Source: Victivallales bacterium | GTDB lineage: Bacteria > Verrucomicrobiota > Lentisphaeria > Victivallales > UBA1829 | NCBI GenBank assembly: GCA_016285335.1 | Contig: JAEEQO010000025.1 | Span: forward strand, 1 to 20,481 | Direction of reading: 5' to 3' | DNA: 20,481 nucleotides | Shown: positions 7,180-15,372 of the stretch, piece by piece | Layout: each line of letters begins with the position of its first letter | Numbering within the stretch: the stretch's first letter is position 1 | Position numbers and translations under genes: made by a program | Notes under the pieces: model-generated | Told to the model about the DNA's origin: nothing | Database searches by the model: none | The model's input: only the letters and a program-made list of their open reading frames with translations

Positions 7180-8522
7180 ATATTCCAATTAAGACCTGGC
7201 GTTTCCACGGCGGCGTGCATCCCGCCGACGGCAAGGCCCTTTCCAATACCGTTCCCGCGCAACGGGCTCCGCTCCTCGACCACTACACGGTCGCCATCCA
7301 GCAGAACATCGGCGCGCCGCCGAAACCGATCGTCGCGAAGGGCGACACGGTGAAGAAGGGCCAGCTCATCGCCGAGCCCGGCGGATTCGTCTCCGCCCCG
7401 CTCCACGCGCCCACCAGCGGCACGGTCGGCGACATCGTCGAAGTCCCCGGCGCCAACGGCGGCGCGATCCCCGCCATCGAGATCATTTCCGACGGCAAGG
7501 ACGAATGGGGCTCCGGCCTCGAACCGATCCCGAACTGGAAGAACACCGACCGCGAGGTCCTGAAGAAGCGCATCGCCGAAGCCGGCATCGTCGGCATGGG
7601 CGGCGCGGCCTTCCCGACCCACGTGAAGCTTTCGCCCCCGCCCGAAAAGGTCATCGACACGCTCATCCTGAACGGCGCGGAATGCGAGCCCTACCTCACC
7701 GCCGACCATCGCCTCATGCTCGAACGCACCGAAGCGGTCCTCGAAGGCGCGGCCATCGCAGCGAAGATCCTCCGCGTCGACCGCGTGTTCCTCGGCATCG
7801 AGGAGAACAAGCCGGACGCCATCGCCGCTCTCAACGAAAAGGCGAAGGATTACGGCGTGACCGTGGTCCCGCTGCACGTCCGCTATCCGCAGGGCGGTGA
7901 AAAACAGCTCATCTACGCCCTCACCGGACGATCCGTCGCCACCGGCGGACTCCCCATGGACGTCGGCTGCGTGGTGCAGAACGTCGGTTCCTGCGCCGCC
8001 ATCCGCGACGCGGTCGTCGAGGGACACCCGCTGATCGAACGCTACACCACGGTCACCGGCACCCCGGTCGTCAATCCCGGCACCTGGATTCTCCGCCTCG
8101 GCACGACCGTCGAACAGGCCCTGACCTTCGCGGGCGGCGTGAAGTCCCGCGCGGCGAAAGTCATCATGGGCGGTCCGATGATGGGCTTTGCCCAGACCTC
8201 GCTCGGCGTCACCATCACCAAGAATTCCTCCGGCGTCCTTCTGCTCCAGTGGAAGGAGACCTCCGGCTACACTTCCAGCCCGTGCATCCGCTGCGGACGC
8301 TGCGTCCGCGCCTGCCCGATGAAGCTTCTGCCCGGCCCCGTCAGCGTCATGGTCGAAAGCGAGCACTACGACGAAGCCGAGAAGAACTACGTCATGGACT
8401 GCATGGAGTGCGGCGTCTGCACGTACGTCTGCCCGGCGAAACGCCCCCTCGTCCAGCATTTCCGCAGGGCGAAGGCGGAGATCAACGCCAAACGCCGCGC
8501 CGCGAAAGCAAAACAAGCCTAA
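7176..8522 (+). CDS. rnfC: Rnf complex subunit RnfC (NADH/FMN-binding and Fe-S)
   Basis: RnfC is the peripheral cytoplasmic subunit that carries the NAD(H) and FMN site, related to the 51-kDa NADH-dehydrogenase subunit. The start ATG 7176 was chosen because AAAGGAGGAG lies directly upstream and the N-terminus TWRFHGGVHPADGK is the family start; the frame stays open upstream but only as a shadow of rnfB. The 448-aa protein shows GMGGAAFPTHVKL (about 145-157), LNGAECEPYL, GGPMMG, and two [4Fe-4S] motifs CIRCGRCVRAC (C370-C380) and CMECGVCTYVC (C409-C419). It lacks the long Ala/Lys-rich tail of the E. coli protein. It overlaps rnfB by 4 bases, which suggests translational coupling. Confidence 0.97.
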   Translation: MNIPIKTWRFHGGVHPADGKALSNTVPAQRAPLLDHYTVAIQQNIGAPPKPIVAKGDTVKKGQLIAEPGGFVSAPLHAPTSGTVGDIVEVPGANGGAIPAIEIISDGKDEWGSGLEPIPNWKNTDREVLKKRIAEAGIVGMGGAAFPTHVKLSPPPEKVIDTLILNGAECEPYLTADHRLMLERTEAVLEGAAIAAKILRVDRVFLGIEENKPDAIAALNEKAKDYGVTVVPLHVRYPQGGEKQLIYALTGRSVATGGLPMDVGCVVQNVGSCAAIRDAVVEGHPLIERYTTVTGTPVVNPGTWILRLGTTVEQALTFAGGVKSRAAKVIMGGPMMGFAQTSLGVTITKNSSGVLLLQWKETSGYTSSPCIRCGRCVRACPMKLLPGPVSVMVESEHYDEAEKNYVMDCMECGVCTYVCPAKRPLVQHFRRAKAEINAKRRAAKAKQA

Positions 8523-8543
8523 TCACGGAGCTGTTCCCCTACT

Positions 8544-9596
8544 ATGAGTGAAGAAATCGAAAAAAACAAAGTCGTGCTTCCCGAGCCCGGCTCCCTTGTG
8601 CTGAGCACCTCGCCTCACGTTCAGGACGGCGACAGCATCGCCAAGATCATGGTGAAGGTGCTGGTCTGCCTCATCCCCGCGGTCGCGGCCTCGATCTGGT
8701 TCTTCCGGTTCGACGCCGTCCGCATCCTTGTCTACTGCGCCTCGTTCTGCATCTTCGCCGAATACGGCTGGACGCTCGCGACCCGTCAGGCGGCCACCGT
8801 CAACGACTACAGCGCGGTCGTGACCGGCGTCATCCTGGCGCTGAACCTGCCGCCCGGAGCCCCGTGGTGGCTCTGCCTCGTCGGCAGCGTCTTCGCGATC
8901 ATCATCGTGAAAGAACTCTTCGGCGGCCTCGGACAGAACCCGTTCAACCCCGCCGCCGCGGCCCGCGTGGCGCTGCTGGTCGGATTCGCCGGACCGATGA
9001 CCCAGTGGGCGGCACCCGCGACCGGGACTCTGATCTCCGGCGCGACCCCGCTCGGCGCGATCCATGCGGCGAAAGGCTCCGCGGAAGCCATGGCGCAGCT
9101 CGGCTGCCATGACAACCTGATGAACCTGTTCCTCGGCAACGTGGGCGGCTCCATCGGCGAGACCTCCGCGCTCGCCATTCTCATCGGCGGCCTCGGCCTC
9201 ATGTGCTTCCGCCTCATCAAATGGCAGATCCCGCTCGGAATGATCGGCACGATCTTCGTGTTCAGCGGCATCGTGCACCTGGCCGCGCCCGGCCTGACCC
9301 CCGGCCCGCTGTACCACATCCTGAGCGGCGGCGTGATGATCGGCGCGTTCTTCATGGCGACCGACATGGTGACCTCGCCCATGACCGCGCTCGGAGCGTT
9401 CGTCTTCGGCGTCGTCATCGGCCTCCTGACCTGCATCATCCGCATCTGGGGCGCGTATCCCGAAGGCGTCAGCTTCTCCATCGTGATCGCGAACGCCCTG
9501 GTGCCCCTGATCGACCGCTTCTGCTACGTCCGGCCGTTCGGCTGGCACTCCCACAGCGTGTCCGCGCTCCAAATCAGAAGGGGTGAGATCAAATGA
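8544..9596 (+). CDS. rnfD: Rnf complex membrane subunit RnfD (covalent FMN)
   Basis: RnfD is the NqrB-like membrane subunit that carries a covalently bound FMN and is central to ion pumping. The 350-aa protein has many hydrophobic segments. It carries SGATPLG (S165-G171), in which T168 is the expected phosphoester-linked FMN threonine. ELFGGLGQNPFNPAAAARV (124-142), FMATDMVTSPMTALG and GAYPEGVSFSIVIANALVP are standard RnfD stretches. The short hydrophilic N-terminus (to about 30) is cytoplasmic. The Shine-Dalgarno is weak (CACGGAG about 13 bases upstream), so translation may depend on the preceding gene. It ends in a 4-base ATGA overlap with rnfG. Confidence 0.97.
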   Translation: MSEEIEKNKVVLPEPGSLVLSTSPHVQDGDSIAKIMVKVLVCLIPAVAASIWFFRFDAVRILVYCASFCIFAEYGWTLATRQAATVNDYSAVVTGVILALNLPPGAPWWLCLVGSVFAIIIVKELFGGLGQNPFNPAAAARVALLVGFAGPMTQWAAPATGTLISGATPLGAIHAAKGSAEAMAQLGCHDNLMNLFLGNVGGSIGETSALAILIGGLGLMCFRLIKWQIPLGMIGTIFVFSGIVHLAAPGLTPGPLYHILSGGVMIGAFFMATDMVTSPMTALGAFVFGVVIGLLTCIIRIWGAYPEGVSFSIVIANALVPLIDRFCYVRPFGWHSHSVSALQIRRGEIK

Positions 9597-10261
9597 AAGA
9601 CATGACAAAAGCATCCAATCCGTTCTATCTGGCGTTCTTCCTGCTCGTCGTCTGCGGCGTCTCCACGCTCGTCATGGCGGTCACCGCGGTCAAGACGGAC
9701 GAACCTATCCGCATTTCCCAGGCGAAGGAGACCGCCGACAGCCTGAAGATGATCCTCCCCGCGTTCGATAACGACCCGGCGGCGGAAGCGGTCGACATCA
9801 AGTCGCCCGACGGAGCCCCCGTCAAGCTCTACGTCGCGAAGAAGGACGGCACCGTGGTCGGCTACGCCGCCGAGGCCGCGGCCGCCGGATTCGGCGGACA
9901 GGTCGCCGGACTCGTGAGCTTCACCCCGGACGGGACCATCGGCACCGTGATCGTGAAGTCCGGCCATGCCGAGACCCCCGGCATCGGCACGAAAGTCACC
10001 GACCGCTCCGTGAAGCGCACCATCTCCGACGTCGTGAAGGGCGTGAAGCCCGACACCTCGAAGCTCGCCCCGAACAAGGCGCTGGATTCCTACTCCGGCG
10101 TGAAGCCCGGCGACGCGAAATGGACCAAGGAAAAGGACGACGTCCACTTCGTCTCCGGCGCGACCTACTCCTCGAACGCCGTCTGCGACCTGGTCTGGGC
10201 TGCCGCGACCGCCGTCCGCGACTACCTCGCGACATCCGCTGAAAAGAAGGAGGAAGATTGA
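9593..10261 (+). CDS. rnfG: Rnf complex subunit RnfG (covalent FMN)
   Basis: RnfG is a membrane-anchored subunit whose FMN-binding domain faces the periplasmic side. The 222-aa protein has one N-terminal helix (about 11-33). FGGQVAGLVSF (100-110) and HAETPGIGTKV (125-135) are followed by VSGATYSS (187-194), where T191 is the expected covalent FMN threonine. The C-terminus is a charged EKKEED. AGGGGTGAG precedes the start, and the gene overlaps rnfD by four bases. The Shine-Dalgarno of rnfE is embedded in its last codons. Confidence 0.96.
   Translation: MKDMTKASNPFYLAFFLLVVCGVSTLVMAVTAVKTDEPIRISQAKETADSLKMILPAFDNDPAAEAVDIKSPDGAPVKLYVAKKDGTVVGYAAEAAAAGFGGQVAGLVSFTPDGTIGTVIVKSGHAETPGIGTKVTDRSVKRTISDVVKGVKPDTSKLAPNKALDSYSGVKPGDAKWTKEKDDVHFVSGATYSSNAVCDLVWAAATAVRDYLATSAEKKEED
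10247..10254 (+). promoter_or_regulatory. Ribosome binding site that sets the rnfE start
   Basis: AAGGAGGA lies nine bases before ATG 10264. The in-frame TTG at 10258 would sit only three bases from it, so ATG 10264 is preferred. The site lies inside the last codons of rnfG, which fits coupled translation. Confidence 0.7.
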
Positions 10262-10263
10262 CC

Positions 10264-10950
10264 ATGAACATCTTCAAGGAATTTATCAAAGGTTTCTGGA
10301 AAGAAAACCCGGTCCTCGTGCTCGTCCTGGGCATGTGCCCCACGCTCGCCACGTCGTCCGACGCGGTGAAGGGCCTCGCCATGGGCCTCGCCACCACGTT
10401 CGTGCTGATCGGCAGCAACCTCGTGATCTCGCTTATCCGCAAGCTCGTCCCGGGCAAGATCCGCATCCCGTGCTACATCGTGGTCATCGCCACGTTCGTG
10501 ACCGTCGTGAAGCTGCTCATGCAGGCATACGCGCCCGATGCGTACCAGACGCTCGGCATCTTCCTGCCGCTGATCGTGGTGAACTGCATCGTGCTCGGCC
10601 GCGCCGAAGCCTTCGCGTCGAAGAACGGCCTGCTGTCGTCCGCCGCCGACGGCCTCGGCATGGGCCTCGGCTTCACGTTCGTGCTCGTCTGCCTCGGCTG
10701 CATCCGCGAGTTCCTCGCCGCCGGCACGCTGTTCGGCATCGGCATGCAGTGCTGGGACAACGGTTTCGCGGTCATGGGCCAGGCGCCCGGCGGATTCATC
10801 CTCCTCGGCCTCATCCTCGCCGGCATGAACCTCCTGAACATGCACAAGGCGAAGAAAGCCGGCGTCCGCTACGAGCCGCCCGCCGAGTTCGACTGCCGCC
10901 ACTGCTCCATCTGCAAGCTCAGCACCGAAGAACCCGAAAAAACGAAATAA
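10264..10950 (+). CDS. rnfE: Rnf complex membrane subunit RnfE
   Basis: RnfE is the membrane partner of RnfA and homologous to NqrD. The 228-aa protein has about six membrane segments. It carries the two expected [2Fe-2S] cysteines in LGMCPTLA (C25) and VVNCIVLGRAEAFASKNG (C108), in the characteristic NCIVLGRAEAFA block. After the last helix (about 177-193) there is a hydrophilic tail with CRHCSIC (C211, C214, C217), a CxxCxxC pattern. That pattern is absent from E. coli RsxE as I recall it, and could bind a metal or Fe-S cluster. The helicase gene begins six bases after the stop. Confidence 0.96.
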   Translation: MNIFKEFIKGFWKENPVLVLVLGMCPTLATSSDAVKGLAMGLATTFVLIGSNLVISLIRKLVPGKIRIPCYIVVIATFVTVVKLLMQAYAPDAYQTLGIFLPLIVVNCIVLGRAEAFASKNGLLSSAADGLGMGLGFTFVLVCLGCIREFLAAGTLFGIGMQCWDNGFAVMGQAPGGFILLGLILAGMNLLNMHKAKKAGVRYEPPAEFDCRHCSICKLSTEEPEKTK

Positions 10951-10956
10951 TCTCAC

Positions 10957-12987
10957 GTGATTCTACCGGTCATCGACCATGAGCTGAAAGGGGTCACCCT
11001 TTCGGATGCGCTTCCGCACACCGCCGCCTTCTTCTCCGAGGACACCCCGCTGAAGAAGGCGGAACAGTTCGGCGGGCGCCCCTACGAACGCCGCGAACAG
11101 CAGGCGGAGATGGCGTGCGCCGTCGCCGAGGCGTTCCAGAACGGGCGCAACCTGCTGGTCGAGGCCCCGACCGGAGTCGGCAAGAGCTTCGCCTACCTCG
11201 TCCCGGCAATCTACCATGCGAAGGCGATGCACCAGTGCGTGCTGATCACCACCGAGACCATCAACCTTCAGGAACAGCTCGCGAAGAAGGACCTGCCGCT
11301 TCTTCAGGACCTGCTGGACGTCGATTTTACCTACGCCGTCGCCAAGGGCCGAAGCAACTACCTCTGCAAACGCCGCCTCACGCTTGCCGCCGGCAGCCAC
11401 CGCGACGAAATCCTGCCCGCCGACGCCCCCGTCAGCGAACTTCAGAGCCTCATGGACTGGTCGCGCACCACGCACGACGGCACCCTCTCCGACGTCCCGT
11501 TCCGCATCAACCAGCACCTCTGGACCAGCGTCTGCTGCGAGACCAGCACATGCCTCGGCCCCAAGTGCTCCAATTTCCACTCGTGCTTCTACTGGCGCGC
11601 CCGGCATTCTTGGGACAAGGCCGACCTCCTCATCACGAACCATGCGCTCTTCTTCACCAACCTGAAGATCAGCCGCATCGAGCAGCAGGAAAACTGCCCC
11701 CTGCCCGAACACTGCGCCGTCGTGTTCGACGAAGCCCACACGCTGGAGGACAACGCCGCGAACCATCTCGGCATCCACATCTATTCCTCCGCCGTTCGCG
11801 GCACGCTGAACCGCCTGTTCAACCCGATCAGCGGGCGCGGCCTCCTCATGAAGCCCGGCGAGGACTCCATTCAGGTCCGCAACAGCATCGCGAACGCGCA
11901 CGAGGCGCTGACCGACTTCTTCGCGCAGTTCGACGACACGCTCGACAAGTCGCCGGAGCAGACCTTCCGCGTCCATCAGCCCGGCCGCTTCACCGACCTT
12001 GTCTCCGACCACGTCCTCGACGTCGAGACCATCGCCCGCACCTACGCGGACAACCAGGACGACGCCGGATTCCGCCTCGAGCTGGAGGCCCAGCTCGAAC
12101 ACTGCGCCGATTTCCGCGAGGAGCTCAACGCGTTCCTGAACATGTCCCTGCCCGACCAGGTCTACTGGATCGAGGGGCACAAATCCGGGTTCTCCCGCAC
12201 GCGGCAGACCGAGCTCGCCTCCGCCCCGCTCAACGTGGCGGACCTCCTCCGCGACCTGCTGTTCGACTCCGGCAAGCCCGTCATCCTCACGAGCGCCACG
12301 CTCGCCGTGAAAGGCTCCCTCACCTACTACGCCCGGCGCGTCGGATTCCGCGGCGGCGACGGCCTCATCCTCGACTCGCCGTTCGACTACGGCAAACAGG
12401 TGAAACTGTACGTCACGAAGGACATGCCCCAGCCGAACGAACGCGGCTACAACGACGCGGCGGCGGAGAAAATCAGGATGTTCGTGGAGAAGACCAATGG
12501 CAGCGCGTTCGTGCTCTTCACCAGCTACAACATGCTCAAATACTGCTCGGACCGCCTTTCGCACGGCTTCCTCGCGAAAGGCATCAACCTCCTCGTCCAC
12601 GGCGAATCCCTCTCCCGGTCCGCCATGATCTCCGAGTTCAAAAAGGTCAAATCGTCGGTCATCTTCGGCGCGACCAGCTTCTGGACCGGCGTCGACGTCC
12701 CCGGCGACGCGCTCAGCAACGTCATCATCACCAAGCTCCCGTTCGCCGTCCCTACGCACCCGCTCATCCAGGCACGTTGCGAACGCATCCAGAAGCTCGG
12801 CGGCAACCCGTTCGGCGACTATTCCATCCCCGACGCCGTGCTGAAGTTCCGCCAGGGCATCGGCCGCCTCATCCGAAGCAGGACCGACACCGGCATCATC
12901 GTGGTGCTGGACCCGCGCATCATGACGCGCAGCTACGGCAAATCCTTCCTTGATTCCATCCCGGAATGCCCCATCGAGCATTTCTAG
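10957..12987 (+). CDS. DinG-family (XPD-like) ATP-dependent DNA helicase with Fe-S motif
   Basis: This is a superfamily 2 helicase of the DinG/XPD group, which unwinds DNA 5' to 3' and helps resolve structured or RNA-hybrid DNA. The 676-aa protein has Walker A APTGVGKS (70-77) and a DEAH box (258-261). The Fe-S cysteines are probably C137, C199, C204 and C210 (YLCKRR ... TCLGPKCSNFHSCFYWRAR). LTSATLAVKG is motif III-like, and QGIGRLIR (633 onward) is motif VI. No exonuclease domain is fused, unlike Gram-positive DinG. The start is GTG at 10957 without an evident Shine-Dalgarno, six bases after rnfE. It is probably translated by coupling and transcribed with the rnf genes. A terminator begins on its stop codon. 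Confidence 0.92.
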   Translation: MILPVIDHELKGVTLSDALPHTAAFFSEDTPLKKAEQFGGRPYERREQQAEMACAVAEAFQNGRNLLVEAPTGVGKSFAYLVPAIYHAKAMHQCVLITTETINLQEQLAKKDLPLLQDLLDVDFTYAVAKGRSNYLCKRRLTLAAGSHRDEILPADAPVSELQSLMDWSRTTHDGTLSDVPFRINQHLWTSVCCETSTCLGPKCSNFHSCFYWRARHSWDKADLLITNHALFFTNLKISRIEQQENCPLPEHCAVVFDEAHTLEDNAANHLGIHIYSSAVRGTLNRLFNPISGRGLLMKPGEDSIQVRNSIANAHEALTDFFAQFDDTLDKSPEQTFRVHQPGRFTDLVSDHVLDVETIARTYADNQDDAGFRLELEAQLEHCADFREELNAFLNMSLPDQVYWIEGHKSGFSRTRQTELASAPLNVADLLRDLLFDSGKPVILTSATLAVKGSLTYYARRVGFRGGDGLILDSPFDYGKQVKLYVTKDMPQPNERGYNDAAAEKIRMFVEKTNGSAFVLFTSYNMLKYCSDRLSHGFLAKGINLLVHGESLSRSAMISEFKKVKSSVIFGATSFWTGVDVPGDALSNVIITKLPFAVPTHPLIQARCERIQKLGGNPFGDYSIPDAVLKFRQGIGRLIRSRTDTGIIVVLDPRIMTRSYGKSFLDSIPECPIEHF

Positions 12988-13011
12988 GAGGACAAGTCCT
13001 CCCATTTTTTT
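12987..13011 (+). terminator. Intrinsic terminator of the ppiB-rnf-helicase transcript
   Basis: GGAGGAC (12987-12993) and GTCCTCC (12996-13002) form a perfect 7-bp inverted repeat around AA. They are followed by CA and seven T (13005-13011). The hairpin starts on the last base of the helicase stop codon. The same palindrome in inverted orientation (centre TT instead of AA) lies at 13168-13183. Confidence 0.8.
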
Positions 13012-13035
13012 CGCAAAAGAAATCGCGGCAAAGAC

Positions 13036-13064
13036 TTGCCATGCGCCTTTTTCCGCGTTATATT
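13036..13064 (+). promoter_or_regulatory. Sigma-70-type promoter for the GH35 gene
   Basis: TTGCCA (13036-13041), a 17-base spacer and TATATT (13059-13064) precede ATG 13111 with a predicted leader of about 40 bases. The upstream in-frame TTG at 13036 is part of this -35 box, so it is not the start codon. The preferred start has AGGAG at 13099-13103. Confidence 0.7.
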
Positions 13065-13110
13065 ATGCCGTAAACGTATTCATCCTCTCTCAAAAGACAG
13101 GAGCAGCCCT

Positions 13111-15372
13111 ATGAAAAAACGTACAAAAATGCTGTTGTGCTTGAGCGCAGCCAGGCACTGCTGCAGTGGAGGACTTGTCCTCCTGAAACCGAACCTGACA
13201 GGAGCCCTCCTCATGACCGCCGCGATCTTCTCCGCCGCACAGTCCGGCACGCTCAAGGCCGACGAACCCGCCGACGCCCCCGCGACCATCCGCTGCACGT
13301 TCCAGCCCTACGCCAAGCCGGAAATCCTCACGGACCACCTCGGCCTCGGCGGGACTAACCCGAACGGCGGCTCCATCGGCGTAAACAGCCTGTATTTCAT
13401 CCGCGACGGCAAGCCGTGGATCCCGGTCATGGGCGAGCTGCATTTCTCGCGCGTCCCGCGCGACCAGTGGCCCGCAGAGCTCGCGAAGCTGAAGGCGGGC
13501 GGTGTCACGGTCGTCTCCACCTATCTCTTCTGGATCCACCACGAAGAGACCGAAGGTAATCTCGACTTCACCGGCAATCTCTCCATCCGCGATTTCGTGC
13601 TGGAGGCGCAGAAACAGGGCCTCGAAGTCTTCGTGCGGCCCGGCCCCTGGGCGCACGGCGAATGCAGAAACGGCGGATTCCCCGACTGGCTGCTGAAAAA
13701 GCCGTTCCGCACCCGCACGAACAACGACGGCTACCTCGCCGAAGTCCGCCGCTGGTTCGGCGCGATCGGGAAGGAACTGCATGGGCTCTTCTACGCCGAC
13801 GGCGGGCCGATCATCGGGCTTCAGCTCGAAAACGAGCTCACGGGCAACGCCGCCCACCTCGAAACGCTCCGGCAGATCGCCATCGAATGCGGCATGAACC
13901 CGCCGCTCTTCACCGTTACCGGCTGGAACGCCGCCGAGGGCGCGCGCATTCCGCTCACGGGCGTGATCCCCGTGTTCGGCTGCTACTGCGACGCCCCGTG
14001 GAACGGCGGCACACGCCCGCTCCCGCCCTCGCCTCATTTCTTCTTCAACAAAATGCGAAACGACACCGCGATCGGCGCGGACCTGATGCCGATCCAGCGG
14101 ACGGGCCGCGACGGCTGGCGGCTGCCCTACGAACGCTATCCCTTCGCGACCTGCGAGATCGGCGGCGGCCTCGAAAGCACCCACCACCGCCGCTACATCA
14201 TCCGGCCGTACGATGTCTACTCCCCCACGCTCGTCAAGGTCGGAAGCGGCTGCAACCTGCCCGGCTACTACATGTACCACGGAGGCACGAACCCGGTCGG
14301 CAAGCTCTCCACGTTCCAGGAATCGAAGGCGTCCGGTTACCCGAACGACGTCCCGATGCTGTCCTACGACTTCCAGGCGCCCGTCTCCGAGTACGGCGAG
14401 ATCCGCCCCTCCTACAGGCTCCTGAACATGCTGCACCTTTTCCTGCAGGACTTCGGCGACAGGCTCGCCCCGATGCCCGCGTTCGATTCCGCGATCCCCG
14501 TGAAACGCGACGACACGACGACCGTCCGCTGCGGACTCCGCACCGACGGGAAATCCGGGTTCGTCTTCGTGAACCACTACCAGCGCCGCGCAAAGCTCGC
14601 CGACCTCGAAAACGTCGTGTTCGACACGGGCTCGGTCGTGTTCCCCGCCATCAATGTAGTCGGCGACATCGCGTTCTTCCTGCCGTTCAACATGGACCTG
14701 AACGGCGAGCTGCTGGAATACGCCACGGCGCAGCCGGTCTGCCGCATGGGCGACACGTTCTTCTTCGCGGCCGTCCCCGGCGTCATGACCGAATACAAGT
14801 TCGCGGACGGCACGCGGGAGGCCGGCCCGATCTTCGATCACGGAAAGGTCAAGATTTGCACGCTTCCGTGGAAGGACGCGCTCGGGCTCAGGCGGATCGG
14901 CGGCGAGCTCTATTTCTCGCGCGACTGCGACCTCATCCGCGTGGAGGGCGAAGACCAGGCCGTGCGTCCGGCTCAGACCGGCGCATACGACGCGCGGAAA
15001 TGGAACGGTTCGAAATTCACGGACCTCCGGGTCGGCGTCCGCACGGTCCGCCCCGTGCTGAAGATCACCGACCAGAACGAAGCGCCCTTCGAGCTCCCGG
15101 AGATGTTTGCGGCCGAGCTCAGGCTGGGCGGCGTGCGCCCGCTGACCTGGAAAAAACTTGAAGTGACCGGAAGCACCGGGTTCGTCGAGATCGATCTGAA
15201 GTACGACGTCGCACAGATCTACGCCGACGGCAAGCTCGTGGCGGATCAGTACGACTGCGGGTTCCCGTGGCGGATCCCCGCGTCGCTCCTGAGCGGGAAA
15301 ACGTGCTATCTGGTCATGTCGCCGCGCTACGACCGCGTCTACAGGGAGGAGACGGAGTCTCCACTGAAATAG
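13111..15372 (+). CDS. Secreted glycoside hydrolase family 35-like beta-galactosidase
   Basis: The product probably removes beta-linked galactose from glycans outside the cytoplasm. From ATG 13111 it has 753 aa. The TIM-barrel begins at about 105 with KPWIPVMGELHFSRVP and LKAGGVTVVSTYLFWIHHE, then VRPGPWAHGECRNGGFPDWL. The acid/base Glu is expected in GPIIGLQLENE (E242). The nucleophile is probably E349 in FATCEIGGG, with GYYMYHGGTNP after it. Beta-sandwich-like sequence fills about 450-753. The N-terminus is unusual. MKKRTKMLLCL is followed by about 14 residues encoded by a palindromic repeat (13143-13183), and only then by a hydrophobic signal-like stretch TGALLMTAAIFSAAQSG. An alternative start is ATG 13213 with its own GACAGGAG. 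The last codons (ETESPLK) also lie in a repeat. Confidence 0.88.
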   Translation: MKKRTKMLLCLSAARHCCSGGLVLLKPNLTGALLMTAAIFSAAQSGTLKADEPADAPATIRCTFQPYAKPEILTDHLGLGGTNPNGGSIGVNSLYFIRDGKPWIPVMGELHFSRVPRDQWPAELAKLKAGGVTVVSTYLFWIHHEETEGNLDFTGNLSIRDFVLEAQKQGLEVFVRPGPWAHGECRNGGFPDWLLKKPFRTRTNNDGYLAEVRRWFGAIGKELHGLFYADGGPIIGLQLENELTGNAAHLETLRQIAIECGMNPPLFTVTGWNAAEGARIPLTGVIPVFGCYCDAPWNGGTRPLPPSPHFFFNKMRNDTAIGADLMPIQRTGRDGWRLPYERYPFATCEIGGGLESTHHRRYIIRPYDVYSPTLVKVGSGCNLPGYYMYHGGTNPVGKLSTFQESKASGYPNDVPMLSYDFQAPVSEYGEIRPSYRLLNMLHLFLQDFGDRLAPMPAFDSAIPVKRDDTTTVRCGLRTDGKSGFVFVNHYQRRAKLADLENVVFDTGSVVFPAINVVGDIAFFLPFNMDLNGELLEYATAQPVCRMGDTFFFAAVPGVMTEYKFADGTREAGPIFDHGKVKICTLPWKDALGLRRIGGELYFSRDCDLIRVEGEDQAVRPAQTGAYDARKWNGSKFTDLRVGVRTVRPVLKITDQNEAPFELPEMFAAELRLGGVRPLTWKKLEVTGSTGFVEIDLKYDVAQIYADGKLVADQYDCGFPWRIPASLLSGKTCYLVMSPRYDRVYREETESPLK
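13143..13183. repeat. Palindromic repeat, copy 2, inside the GH35 5' coding region
   Basis: GAGCGCAGCC is followed by the palindrome CACTGC-T-GCAGTG (13156-13168) and by GGAGGAC-TT-GTCCTCC (13168-13183). The first 30 bases match 19562-19591 at 26 positions. The second palindrome is the reverse complement of the terminator hairpin at 12987-13002. It is translated in frame within the GH35 N-terminus. GACAGGAG followed by CCCT occurs on both sides (13096-13110 and 13197-13208). Confidence 0.75.

Noticed and set aside
5047..7188. 713-codon minus-strand frame opposite ppiB, rnfA and rnfB
   Set aside because: It spans three real genes, and its translation is Asp/Arg/Gly/His-rich noise.
10963..13005. 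680-codon minus-strand frame opposite the helicase
   Set aside because: Shadow of a gene with intact Walker A, DEAH and Fe-S motifs; low-complexity translation.
13036..13110. Upstream TTG start for GH35
   Set aside because: The TTG is part of the -35 box; ATG 13111 has AGGAG at the right distance.
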